Below, one piece after another: positions 42,140-50,787 of a DNA stretch of 64,000 nt. Under the pieces are notes generated by a model. The model had not been told where the DNA came from. It made no database searches and saw only the letters and a program-made list of their open reading frames with translations. The stretch covers positions 372,001 to 436,000 of the forward strand of contig NZ_CP065800.1 of assembly GCF_023206215.1 (NCBI RefSeq). Reading direction: 5' to 3'. Made by a program: the position numbers and the translations under genes. Each line of letters opens with the position of its first letter. Position 1 is the stretch's first letter. The stretch comes from Butyrivibrio fibrisolvens. GTDB taxonomy: Bacteria; Bacillota; Clostridia; Lachnospirales; Lachnospiraceae.

Positions 42140-42967
42140 ATGAAATTCATCTCATGGAATATAGATTCAATTAACGCAGCACTTACAGGTACAAGCCCAC
42201 GTTCAGAGCTTAGCCGCAAGGTGCTTGATACAATCGCAGCAGAAGACGCTGATATCATCGCCATTCAGGAGACCAAGCTTCCAGCGGCAGGCATGAATGC
42301 AAAGCAGGAAGAGGCTCTTAAGTCTTATTTTCCTGAATATGACTATGTATATGTAAGCTCACATGAGCCTGCAAGAAAGGGCTATGCAGGAACTATGGCT
42401 CTTTATAAGAAGGGGATCAAAGTAGATGCATCTTTCCCGGAAATCGGTGCTCCTGACACTATGGATAGCGAAGGAAGGATGATCACTCTTGAGCATGAGA
42501 AGTTCTTCTTCAATCTTGTATACACACCTAATGCAGGTGATGGATTAAAACGCCTTAAAGAGCGTCAGGAATGGGACAAGAAGTATACTGATTATATAAA
42601 AACTCTTGATTCTAAAAAGCCTGTTATCTCCTGCGGTGACTATAACGTAGCTCACGAAGAGATCGACCTTGCCAACCCTGACAGCAATCACATGTCAGCA
42701 GGCTTCACAGATGAAGAACGTGAAGGCTTTACTAACCTTCTTAATGCCGGATTTGTAGATACCTTCAGACACGTCAATGGCAATATACCAAATGTATACT
42801 CCTGGTGGGCCCAGCGCATCAAGACCAGCAAGATCAACAACTCAGGCTGGAGGATCGACTACTTCCTCGTAAGTGATAGGATCAAGGACAAGGTCACAAA
42901 ATCTGAAATGCTTGATTCAGGCGAGCGCCAGGACCATACTCCGATCCTGCTTGAGATCGACATTTAA
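42140..42967 (+). CDS. xth: Exodeoxyribonuclease III / AP endonuclease
   Basis: Base-excision repair nuclease. MKFISWNIDSINA carries the metal-binding Asn, and IIAIQETKL the metal-binding Glu. GDYNVAHEEIDLANP has the catalytic Asp-Asn, WRIDYFLVS the family block, and DHTPILLEI the catalytic Asp-His. 275 aa is normal. AAAAGGAG lies 6-7 bases before ATG. It converges with the phosphoesterase gene, whose stop is one base away, so the two share any terminator; none is visible. Confidence 0.95.
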   Translation: MKFISWNIDSINAALTGTSPRSELSRKVLDTIAAEDADIIAIQETKLPAAGMNAKQEEALKSYFPEYDYVYVSSHEPARKGYAGTMALYKKGIKVDASFPEIGAPDTMDSEGRMITLEHEKFFFNLVYTPNAGDGLKRLKERQEWDKKYTDYIKTLDSKKPVISCGDYNVAHEEIDLANPDSNHMSAGFTDEEREGFTNLLNAGFVDTFRHVNGNIPNVYSWWAQRIKTSKINNSGWRIDYFLVSDRIKDKVTKSEMLDSGERQDHTPILLEIDI

Positions 42968-42968
42968 A

Positions 42969-43601
42969 TTACGAATAGATCGCCAACCTTTTGTCATTGA
43001 TGACTTTCCATTCATCAAGGGGAAGGGGCTTGTAATCTGAATACATGCAGAAACAGTTGATGATCTCGCATGGTATGGGGAGGGTGATATTTTCACCATC
43101 TTTGGTTGTCACCGTGCGAGTTCTCTTCCTGTTATCAAGTACAAATCTGTCTACGAATTCCTGATCTGCTGTAGCATGAATATGCCCATGCAGCATATAG
43201 GAATGCGCCTTGCCATTAGTAATATCATACTGCCTGTTGTAACACATGACTGGATAGTGAGAACATATCACTCTTCTATTATTGTCATGAAGTTCCATAT
43301 AATCAGACATCTTCTTAAAAAGTGTTGTATCAAAAGTTGTCTTTCTAAGCACATGATCATGATTGCCAAGAACCATGAACTTCTTGCCGTTGAGTCTTAA
43401 GATTATCTCCTTGGCCCTTTTTACATCCTTGGACATAATAAAGTCCCCAAGAATGACAACTTCATCGCGCTTTTGAACCACGCTGTTCCACTGAGCTATC
43501 ATATACTCATTCATATCTTCTATATTTTCAAAGCCTCGCTTATCCATAAGCTTATTTACCGCATCATCATCAAAATGCAGATCTGCAATATATCGTCTCA
43601 A
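42969..43601 (-). CDS. Calcineurin-like metallophosphoesterase
   Basis: Motifs in order are ADLHFDDD, VILGDFIMSKD, VLGNHDHVL, ICSHYPVM and HGHIH, giving the full binuclear metal site of the small bacterial phosphoesterase family (compare YmdB/YvnB-like enzymes). The start is TTG (MRRYIADLHF), with GGGAG ten bases upstream; no ATG fits, because the first motif starts at residue 7. 210 aa. The substrate is unknown. No coupling to neighbours except the abutting convergent exonuclease gene. Confidence 0.85.
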   Translation of the reverse strand: MRRYIADLHFDDDAVNKLMDKRGFENIEDMNEYMIAQWNSVVQKRDEVVILGDFIMSKDVKRAKEIILRLNGKKFMVLGNHDHVLRKTTFDTTLFKKMSDYMELHDNNRRVICSHYPVMCYNRQYDITNGKAHSYMLHGHIHATADQEFVDRFVLDNRKRTRTVTTKDGENITLPIPCEIINCFCMYSDYKPLPLDEWKVINDKRLAIYS

Positions 43602-43740
43602 TCGTTATTCGCTCCCTTATTATACATTTACTATGATTCATTACTATTATTTCTATTTTTCTTATTTTATCACGAATGCAAAATATTCTTTCAATATATA
43701 CCAGTAACTGCTTATAATAAATTTATCTGATTCTTTTCAA

Positions 43741-44015
43741 GTATCCTCAAAGGATTTGCAGGGGTGGGGCTCCTCCGTGCAGGCAGAATATAAATCATTG
43801 TCTCGCTTTTAATTGTTTTAAAAATTCATGAGCGTGATAGATGGAGATTTTCATTCTGCATGGGGTTCACCTGTTTGAGCGTAGCGAGTTTGAACCCTAG
43901 AATGAAAAGCGCCAGATATCATGCCATGAATTTTATAAAACAATTATAGCGAGGCAATGATTTATATTCTGCCTGCGCGGAGGAGCCCCACCCCTGCAAA
44001 TCCTTTGAGGATGCT
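43741..44015. repeat. Large palindromic element, copy 3 (opposite orientation)
   Basis: About 275 bp. Outer arms pair GTATCCTCAAAGGATTTGCA with GCAAATCCTTTGAGGATGC, continuing through GGGGTGGGGCTCCTCC and CAGGCAGAATATAAAT. The core is the reverse complement of copies 1 and 2: ATGAGCGTGATAG first, then the hairpin around GAGCGTAGCGAG, then CCAGATATCATGCC. The hairpin is the most decayed, yet paired GGGTTCA/TGAACCC remains. It precedes the DUF975-RR-HK operon by about 165 bp. Confidence 0.85.
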
Positions 44016-44049
44016 ACACCACCTAAGTATAGAATTAATTATGCAAGTG

Positions 44050-44078
44050 TTAAGGTTATGTTAAGGTTCTTTAGGTTT
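44050..44078 (+). promoter_or_regulatory. Direct-repeat operator, OmpR/PhoB type
   Basis: TTAAGGTT occurs at 44050 and 44061, and TTTAGGTTT at 44070: three half-sites with 10-11-bp spacing, the pattern bound by OmpR/PhoB-family dimers. They lie about 105-130 bp before the DUF975 gene. The response regulator two genes downstream is of that family, so autoregulation is likely. A plausible -10 lies near ATAAGATAAC. Confidence 0.6.
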
Positions 44079-44179
44079 ACCGGAAAGGTTCGGATGATAT
44101 CCTTTGTTCATAAGATAACAACACCGATTGAACAAAACGCAAATTCATTCGGCACTCACATAAACGGAGGATAAAAATC

Positions 44180-45067
44180 ATGTGGACAAGAAAAGAACTT
44201 AAAGAAAAGGCAAAGAAATCGTTATCTGTAAACTACTGGAAGACCGTGCTTGTAAGTCTGATACTTGCATTCATACTCGGTTCAACAGGAAGCTCTATTG
44301 CAGGAAAGAGTCTTACAGAAAAGAAAGACACTGATAATACTGTTAGTACAGAATATCAGACAGAAAACGTTACAGATAATAATTCAATGAATTTCCCCTT
44401 TAGAACTACAGAAGATGGTAAATTAGAATTTTCTGATGGAAATTCCAGCTATGAACTTAGCAATTCACCTGAAAGCATTCCTGGTAGAATCGAACATGTT
44501 TCTAACATGATCGATAGTGGTAAATTCGGCGCAGGAATGATAATTGTACTAATCCTCGTACTTATAACAGTAGTACTTATTTTAATTGGTACAGCTATCG
44601 CCATTGATATCCTTATACTCAACCCTATGGAAGTTGGTTGCAAGAGATTCTTCACAAGAAACCTCAACCAGAAAGCTAACGTAAGTGAAGTTGCATATGC
44701 ATTTGATAACAATTACAAGACTGTTGTAAAAACTGTTTTCTTCAGAGATCTGTACACAGCTCTTTGGAGTTTGCTCCTCATCATTCCTGGTATTGTAAAG
44801 ATGTATGAATATCGTATGATCCCTTACATCCTTGCTGATCACCCAGAGCTTACAAGCAAAGAAGTATTCGCTAAGAGTAAAGAAATGATGAAAGGCCAGA
44901 AGTGGCACGCATTCGTACTTGACCTCTCTTTCATCGGATGGGGAATCCTCTCACTGTTTACACTTGGACTCCTTGGAACATTCTATGTAACACCTTATAG
45001 AAACATGACAAACGCAGCTCTTTATGAGAAGCTCGAGTATGGAAGACTTGCTATCGAAGAAAACTAA
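44180..45067 (+). CDS. DUF975 family membrane protein
   Basis: Starts MWTRKELKEKAKKSLSVNYWK, the usual opening of this family, followed by a hydrophobic helix, a Thr/Ser/Asn-rich outside loop, and further helices (MIIVLILVLITVVLILIGTAI; WSLLLIIPGIVKMYEY). The block IPYILADHPELTSKEVFAKSKEMMKGQKW is the DUF975 signature. GGAGG precedes the start. It is first in an operon with an OmpR-type response regulator and histidine kinase (84 and 115 bp gaps). Role unknown; a link to envelope stress sensing is inferred from the neighbours only. Confidence 0.85.
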   Translation: MWTRKELKEKAKKSLSVNYWKTVLVSLILAFILGSTGSSIAGKSLTEKKDTDNTVSTEYQTENVTDNNSMNFPFRTTEDGKLEFSDGNSSYELSNSPESIPGRIEHVSNMIDSGKFGAGMIIVLILVLITVVLILIGTAIAIDILILNPMEVGCKRFFTRNLNQKANVSEVAYAFDNNYKTVVKTVFFRDLYTALWSLLLIIPGIVKMYEYRMIPYILADHPELTSKEVFAKSKEMMKGQKWHAFVLDLSFIGWGILSLFTLGLLGTFYVTPYRNMTNAALYEKLEYGRLAIEEN

Positions 45068-45151
45068 AAAATAACATTCACGCTACAAAAAAAGACATTA
45101 TGCTTTTGGCATAGAAACATAAAAAGATTCACTTTAAGAAGGAGTCACCTG

Positions 45152-45841
45152 ATGGACAAGATCCTCATAGCAGATGATGAAGCTGAAATCAGAAGTTTAC
45201 TAAAACTATATCTCGAAAATGAAGGTTATGCTGTAGCAGAAGCAGGCGATGGCAAAGAAGCTCTTAAAGTTCTTGCAGGCGGAGACGTAAGTCTCTGCCT
45301 GCTTGATGTCATGATGCCGGAAATGGACGGTTTTCATGTGCTAAAAGAGCTCAGGAAAAACAATAACATTCCTGTTATCATCATATCCGCCAAGGATACC
45401 GATCCTGACAAGATCATAGGTCTCGACCTTGGAGCAGATGACTATATGGTAAAGCCCTTCAACCCTCTTGAAGCTGTTGCAAGAGTCCGTTCTAACCTGC
45501 GCCGTTACCACTCTTTAAAAGGAGATATGGAAGTAAAGAAAGAAGGACTTCTTTCTCTCAGAGATCTTAAACTCGACAGAGATGCCTGCATTCTCTATCG
45601 CGGTGAAAATAAGATAGAGCTTACCTCAACAGAACTTAAGATGATGGAACTCTTCATGGAAAACCCGGGTAAAGTTTTTACCAAGGAAAAAATCTATGAA
45701 TATGCCTGGGGAGATAATTACGTAGTCGCAGATAATAACATAATGGTAGCTATAAGTAAGCTAAGATCAAAGCTTGACGATAACCCATCAGCCTATATCA
45801 AAACTGTACGAGGACTTGGTTATCGTATTGAAAAAGAATAA
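45152..45841 (+). CDS. OmpR/PhoB-family response regulator
   Basis: Two-component output regulator. The receiver domain has acidic residues at DDE (8-10), phospho-acceptor Asp52 in LLDVMMPEMDG and KPF after LGADDYMV. The C-terminal winged helix has ELTSTELKMMELFMENPGKVFTKEKIYEYAWG and ends VRGLGYRIEK, like VanR/PhoB. AAGGAG precedes ATG. The direct repeats at 44050-44078 are the likely binding site. 229 aa. Linked to the following kinase in one transcript. Confidence 0.95.
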   Translation: MDKILIADDEAEIRSLLKLYLENEGYAVAEAGDGKEALKVLAGGDVSLCLLDVMMPEMDGFHVLKELRKNNNIPVIIISAKDTDPDKIIGLDLGADDYMVKPFNPLEAVARVRSNLRRYHSLKGDMEVKKEGLLSLRDLKLDRDACILYRGENKIELTSTELKMMELFMENPGKVFTKEKIYEYAWGDNYVVADNNIMVAISKLRSKLDDNPSAYIKTVRGLGYRIEKE

Positions 45842-45956
45842 AACGATATTTTTAACCATTGCAGCTTTAATTCAAAAGCCCTCACCTACTACGGATTTCA
45901 TATACAAATCCATGACTTTGAGAATAAAGAGACATTAGTTCAAATATGAGGTTATC

Positions 45957-47006
45957 ATGGACAAACTCAAAAGCTTTTTAATAAAACGACTGATCCTGAT
46001 TCTTATAATAGTTGTCACGATAGAATTAATTCTAAACGCAATAGTTAACTTTGCATTTTTTCCTTTAATACAGATGCTTATGGGAGTCTCCGGATCATCC
46101 GCCTTATCAATCACTAACATTCCATATTTAATCTGGGGAATTTTAACCGGCAACAACGCATTTATATTCGGTTCATTTAGAACATCCGCAGCCGTATTCC
46201 TCATTCTTTTATCAATTTTCCTTCTGGCTCTGCCTGTCATAATAGGCATACTTACATATGCAACGATAGTCACCAAACAGGTAGAAATCTTGGAAAAAGA
46301 ACGTGATCAGGAACGAAAAGATTTTGAAGCCCAGCGTAACCTTATGCTCTCAGATTTCGCCCACGACCTGCGTACTCCAATAATGACAATAGGCGGCTAT
46401 GCTACAGCCATAAATGATGGCATGGTCAAAGACGATGCTCAGAAAAAAGAGTATCTTACCGCAATAGCTTCAAAGTCAAAGAGAATGACCGAACTCATAA
46501 CTTTACTATTTGAATACGTCAGAGTCGGAAGTGCCGGATTCACCTTAGACAGAAAAAAAATAGATCTCCATGCTTTCCTTACCGAAATAATCGCAAACAG
46601 CTATACCGACCTTGAAGACGCCGGAATGGAAGTAGATATAAACATCCCTGAAGATACCTTTTATATAAGCGCCGACGAACTACACCTAAAAAGAGTAATA
46701 GAAAACCTGATAATCAACATCATCCGTCATAACCCCTCCGGAATTAAAGTCGGATTTGAAATCACAAAACTTGCCGGCGTCGAATTCCTCGCCGTAGCTG
46801 ACAGCGGCGATGCAATAACAAAATCCGAAGAAGAACTTTTTGAACCCTTCGTCAAAGGCGAAGACTCCCGCTCCCAAACTAAAGGTAGCGGCCTCGGCCT
46901 ATCCGTTGCCAAGCAGGTCATGGATATGCATGGTTATGAAATACATCTAATACAGCCCTACAGAGAATACACAAAAGCATTCATACTTAAATTCACAGAA
47001 TTATAA
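45957..47006 (+). CDS. Membrane sensor histidine kinase
   Basis: Partner of the response regulator. Two transmembrane helices (LILILIIVVTIELILNAIV; AAVFLILLSIFLLALPVIIGIL) enclose a short outside loop, so sensing is probably intramembrane or via a partner such as the DUF975 protein. The H box is LSDFAHDLRTPIM with His136. N box VIENLIINIIRHNPSG, G1 ADSGDAI and G2 GSGLGLSVAKQ complete the ATP-binding domain. There is no HAMP or PAS domain. GAGG precedes ATG. 349 aa, close to VanS-type kinases. Confidence 0.94.
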   Translation: MDKLKSFLIKRLILILIIVVTIELILNAIVNFAFFPLIQMLMGVSGSSALSITNIPYLIWGILTGNNAFIFGSFRTSAAVFLILLSIFLLALPVIIGILTYATIVTKQVEILEKERDQERKDFEAQRNLMLSDFAHDLRTPIMTIGGYATAINDGMVKDDAQKKEYLTAIASKSKRMTELITLLFEYVRVGSAGFTLDRKKIDLHAFLTEIIANSYTDLEDAGMEVDINIPEDTFYISADELHLKRVIENLIINIIRHNPSGIKVGFEITKLAGVEFLAVADSGDAITKSEEELFEPFVKGEDSRSQTKGSGLGLSVAKQVMDMHGYEIHLIQPYREYTKAFILKFTEL

Positions 47007-47037
47007 TATTTTCATAGAAATACAATATATTTGCAAA

Positions 47038-47083
47038 CTTCCCACATGATACATGTTTGCCCATCCAGGTATCATGTGGGAAG
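47038..47083. terminator. Hairpin between histidine kinase and ABC transporter genes
   Basis: CTTCCCACATGATAC pairs perfectly with GTATCATGTGGGAAG across a 16-nt loop. It lies between converging genes but lacks a T-run. Its CTTCCCAC/GTGGGAAG ends resemble those at 29041-29114, so it may be a member of a hairpin repeat family as well as a transcript end. Confidence 0.5.
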
Positions 47084-47090
47084 CGACTGA

Positions 47091-47840
47091 TCATAATACC
47101 CTGGACAGAAATTCCTTAAGTCTGTCGCTCTTAGGAGTTTCGAAGATCTCTTCGGGAGTTCCCTGTTCTTTGATACCCTTTTCATCGAAGAACAGGACTC
47201 TGTCTGCAACTTCTCTGGCAAATCTCATCTCGTGAGTTACGACAACCATTGTCATGCCTTCATCTGCAAGTTCCTTCATAAGAGACAGAACCTCTCCAAC
47301 CATCTCAGGATCAAGAGCTGATGTAGGCTCATCGAAGAGCATCACTTCAGGGTTCATGACAAGCGCCCTTGCGATTGCGATTCTCTGCTTCTGTCCGCCT
47401 GAAAGGCTATCAGGATATGAATCTTTTTTGTCATAAAGTCCTACTCTTTTTAAGAGTTGGGAAGCCTTGTCTTGCGCCTCTTTCTGAGACATAATCTTAA
47501 GCTTCACAGGAGCAAGTGTGAGATTCTGAAGGATCGTAAGGTGAGGGAAAAGGTTAAAATGCTGGAATACCATTCCTACTCTCCTTCTGATCTGGTTGAT
47601 ATCAGCTGACTTTGAAGTGATATCCTCGCCGTCAAGAAGTATATTGCCGCCTGTGACCTTTTCAAGCTGATTAAGAGTTCTGATAAAAGTTGACTTGCCG
47701 CATCCGGAAGGTCCGATGATAGCTACAACTTCGCCCTTCCTGATCTGCAGGTCTACATTTTCAAGAACACTTACATCATCAAAAGCTTTAGAAAGATTCT
47801 TTACATCTATTAAAATCTGATCATTTATATTTCCGCTCAA
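47091..47840 (-). CDS. Amino-acid ABC transporter ATPase (polar amino acid type)
   Basis: Walker [11 protein letters not shown]-loop [12 protein letters not shown], signature [15 protein letters not shown], Walker [15 protein letters not shown], and switch His in VVVTHEM; the whole is very like GlnQ/HisP. The TTG start (coding MSGNINDQ) has AGAGG eight bases upstream. 249 aa. It follows the fused binding-protein/permease gene on the same strand after 99 bp, and together they form a complete uptake system. The substrate is unknown; the family takes up polar amino acids or cystine. Confidence 0.95.
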   Translation of the reverse strand: MSGNINDQILIDVKNLSKAFDDVSVLENVDLQIRKGEVVAIIGPSGCGKSTFIRTLNQLEKVTGGNILLDGEDITSKSADINQIRRRVGMVFQHFNLFPHLTILQNLTLAPVKLKIMSQKEAQDKASQLLKRVGLYDKKDSYPDSLSGGQKQRIAIARALVMNPEVMLFDEPTSALDPEMVGEVLSLMKELADEGMTMVVVTHEMRFAREVADRVLFFDEKGIKEQGTPEEIFETPKSDRLKEFLSRVL

Positions 47841-47939
47841 AATATTTACCTCTATATCTTATGCTATAAGTCTCAAAACAGCCTTAGAGACTATATGTCT
47901 TTTTCTTAATCTAAATTATGAAAATATTCCATTTTCCAA

Positions 47940-49439
47940 TTATCTGTCGGATTTGCGAAGACTCTTCTCCCATCTGCCTACAAGCACTGTAAGGATCTCT
48001 ACGATCACAAGATAGATAAGAGCTACAGCTATAAGAGGAAGGAACGGTTCATAAGTCTGGCTTCTGATAATATCTCCGCCTCTTGTAAGATCCATAAGGC
48101 CGATATAACCGCAGATAGAAGTCTCCTTAATAAGAGTGATGAACTCGTTGGCAAGTGAAGGAAGTACGTTCTTGACTGCCTGCGGAAGGATTATGTAGAT
48201 CATAGTCTGCCTGTAATTAAGGCCAAGGCTGCGTCCTGCTTCTGTCTGACCTTCATCAATAGACATGATACCGCCTCTTATGATCTCAGCTACGTATGCA
48301 CCAGAGTTAATGGCAAAAGCTATAACTGCAACCAGAATCTTGGATATATTAACTGACTGGAATACTACATAGTAGATGATAAGGAGCTGGATCATAGCCG
48401 GTGTTCCGCGGATGATCGTAAGATACAGCTTGCAGATAGCATTAAGTATAGGAAGTACACCGGTCTTATCATGAGCAACTCTTACGATACCTACAAGGAA
48501 ACCTATGAACACACCAAGGATTACAGCACACAGCGCTATGATAAGAGTGTTCTTAAGTCCAGAGAGTACATATGCCCATCTGTCATTTTGTACGAAGTTC
48601 TGATAGATTTTGTCTACAAAACCCATGTTGGAAAAAGATGCATTGTCACCGCGAACTATCATGACCTGTTTACTTGTAACATATGAATCGGAGAAGTTGA
48701 TGGACTTGGCTCTCTCCTGGGTCATAGTCATACCAGCGATACCAACATCAGCCTTGTGTGAGCTGACTGCACTTATGATAGCATCAAACTCAATATCCTC
48801 AATCTCGATATCCATATGAAGGATGTCACCTATAGCACGGATGATATCTATATCAATACCAACGACCTCATTGCCATCATAGTATTCATAAGGCTTAAAT
48901 GCAGCATTGGTAGCTACTACCAAAGTTCCGTTCTCATAAGTAGTTCCTTCAGGACTTACGTATGGAGTCTTACCTTTAGTATCATCGCCTATATAATTGG
49001 CTATGATGCTGTCAAGTGTACCATCATCCTTGAGCTGAACCAGAGCATCATTGATATTGGCAAGAAGCTCATTATTGTCCTTGGCAACAACCATTGCATA
49101 CTCTTCAAGAGCAAAAGGCTCATCTAAGATCACAAGACCGGGCTCTGTCTCTATAGAAGCAATAGCAGGCTGCTCATCTGCTATAACGCAGTCGATCTTG
49201 CTCTGCTTCAGAGCCTGAACAGCGTCTGTAATTTTATTAAATCTCTCTACAGTAGATCCATACTCCGGAGCTTCATAATCACTTGCATAGATATCGCCAG
49301 TCGTACCAAGCTGAACACCTATAGTAGCACCCGGAAGATCATCAACAGACTCGACGCTCTTACCCTTATCTTCTGCACTGCAGCCTGTTGCTGCCAGCAT
49401 CATAATAATAGCTTGTAAAATTAATAATTTCTTCTTCAT
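47940..49439 (-). CDS. Fused substrate-binding protein/permease of an amino-acid ABC transporter, binding lobes in swapped order
   Basis: Lipoprotein signal (MMLAATGC, Cys20) leads directly into residues 30-155 that match the second lobe of polar amino-acid binding proteins (SVDDLPGATIGVQLGTTGDI, DAVQALKQSKID, DGTLDSIIANYIG). Residues 168-263 then match the first lobe (NGTLVVATNAAFKPYEYYDG, GIDIDIIRAIG, GIAGMTMTQERAKSINFSDSY). The permease (about 285-495) follows, with EAGRSLGLNYRQTMIYIILPQA. Normal order is lobe 1 then lobe 2, so this is a circular permutation or a deletion from a tandem-binding-domain ancestor. Both lobe halves look intact. Confidence 0.9.
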   Translation of the reverse strand: MKKKLLILQAIIMMLAATGCSAEDKGKSVESVDDLPGATIGVQLGTTGDIYASDYEAPEYGSTVERFNKITDAVQALKQSKIDCVIADEQPAIASIETEPGLVILDEPFALEEYAMVVAKDNNELLANINDALVQLKDDGTLDSIIANYIGDDTKGKTPYVSPEGTTYENGTLVVATNAAFKPYEYYDGNEVVGIDIDIIRAIGDILHMDIEIEDIEFDAIISAVSSHKADVGIAGMTMTQERAKSINFSDSYVTSKQVMIVRGDNASFSNMGFVDKIYQNFVQNDRWAYVLSGLKNTLIIALCAVILGVFIGFLVGIVRVAHDKTGVLPILNAICKLYLTIIRGTPAMIQLLIIYYVVFQSVNISKILVAVIAFAINSGAYVAEIIRGGIMSIDEGQTEAGRSLGLNYRQTMIYIILPQAVKNVLPSLANEFITLIKETSICGYIGLMDLTRGGDIIRSQTYEPFLPLIAVALIYLVIVEILTVLVGRWEKSLRKSDR

Positions 49440-49574
49440 GTATATTTATTCCTATATAATTTATTTTTATGCAAAACAAACTATATCACAATTTTAACAT
49501 TATGAAAAGTATAAATATGCATTTTATATTAATTTTCATCAAATCAGCAGGAGAGCACTATCATAAAGATCATA

Positions 49575-49623
49575 GAAAAACAAATACCTACAGCTAAAGT
49601 TATGATCACTTGTAAGCTGTAGG
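49575..49623 (-). terminator. Terminator after mnmA
   Basis: On the minus strand CCTACAGCT pairs with AGCTGTAGG around a 19-nt loop, then a T-rich tract (TATTTGTTTTT). It lies directly past the mnmA stop. Confidence 0.8.
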
Positions 49624-49629
49624 CATATA

Positions 49630-50706
49630 TTATTTCCTAATTATCATTCCGCCACCTGCGATGAATTCACCATCGTAGATTACTGCTGCCTGGCCTGGTG
49701 TTGCGGCGCGGACTTTGCTTTCAAATTCAATTTTAATAGTGTTGTCATCAACATATTTTACGTGGCAAGGTACGCTGGTCTGAGAATATCTTACCTTCGC
49801 AGTATAAGTCTTATTCTCATCGAAGCGCTCCTCACCCATGTGATTGATGTCTGTTGCATATACAACATCGCTAAAAAGGTCATCATTAGAACCAAGGATA
49901 ACATCTCCTGTCTCTGCATCTATTCCGGTTACATATACAGGGTGACCGAGAGCTATTCCAAGGCCTTTGCGCTGGCCTATTGTGTACTGGACTGTTCCTG
50001 TATGCTTGCCGACAACCTCTCCGTCTACCAGTTTAAACACACCTTTTTTGCCAAGAGTACCTGTCTCTTCCTTGATAAAGCGGGCATAATCGCCATCTTC
50101 TACAAAGCATATATCCTGACTGTCCTTCTTGTGTGCAACCGGAAGGTTTAACTTCTCTGCTATCTCTCTTATCTGGGGCTTGGTATATTCGCCTACAGGC
50201 ATAAGGGTATGGGCGAGCTCTTCCTGAGTCAGGTTGTAAAGGACATAGGTCTGGTCCTTCTCAGCAGTCACAGACTTCTTTACAGAGAATCTTCCATTTG
50301 GGAGCTGTTCTACTCTTGCATAGTGGCCTGTTGCAAGGAAGTCTGCACCTATCTCGCTGGCGCGCTTTAGAAAAGCTCCCCACTTCACATATCTGTTGCA
50401 GGCAATACACGGGTTAGGTGTAAGTCCCTTAAGATATGAGCTTGTGAAGCGGTCGATAACATCCTTCCTGAACTCCTGCCTGAAGTTCATGACATAATAG
50501 GGGATATCCAGACACTCTGCTACTCTCCTTGCATCCTCTACAGCAGAGATTCCGCAGCAGCTTCCTTCTTTTTCTATCTTGCATTCATCAGACTGCCATA
50601 TCTGCATGGTAGCTCCGATGACTTCATATCCCTGTTCTTTTAACAGATAGGCACAAACTGATGAATCCACACCGCCTGACATACCTACTACAACTTTTTT
50701 ACTCAT
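49630..50706 (-). CDS. mnmA: tRNA-specific 2-thiouridylase
   Basis: Adds sulfur to U34 of Lys, Glu and Gln tRNAs. PP-loop GMSGGVDSSV adenylates the tRNA. TPNPCIACNRYVKWG has the catalytic Cys pair region, with SQDICFV carrying the second Cys. GQRKGLGIALGHPVYV is the family block. 358 aa is typical. It lies 82 bp after a cysteine desulfurase gene on the same strand, which is the usual sulfur donor, so the two probably work as a pair. Confidence 0.97.
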   Translation of the reverse strand: MSKKVVVGMSGGVDSSVCAYLLKEQGYEVIGATMQIWQSDECKIEKEGSCCGISAVEDARRVAECLDIPYYVMNFRQEFRKDVIDRFTSSYLKGLTPNPCIACNRYVKWGAFLKRASEIGADFLATGHYARVEQLPNGRFSVKKSVTAEKDQTYVLYNLTQEELAHTLMPVGEYTKPQIREIAEKLNLPVAHKKDSQDICFVEDGDYARFIKEETGTLGKKGVFKLVDGEVVGKHTGTVQYTIGQRKGLGIALGHPVYVTGIDAETGDVILGSNDDLFSDVVYATDINHMGEERFDENKTYTAKVRYSQTSVPCHVKYVDDNTIKIEFESKVRAATPGQAAVIYDGEFIAGGGMIIRK

Positions 50707-50787
50707 ATATTACCTTACCTAATCTGAATACAAAAATGATCAAAGTACAATAACGATAAAAACAAATCCAAGTACAAAAAAAATTCA

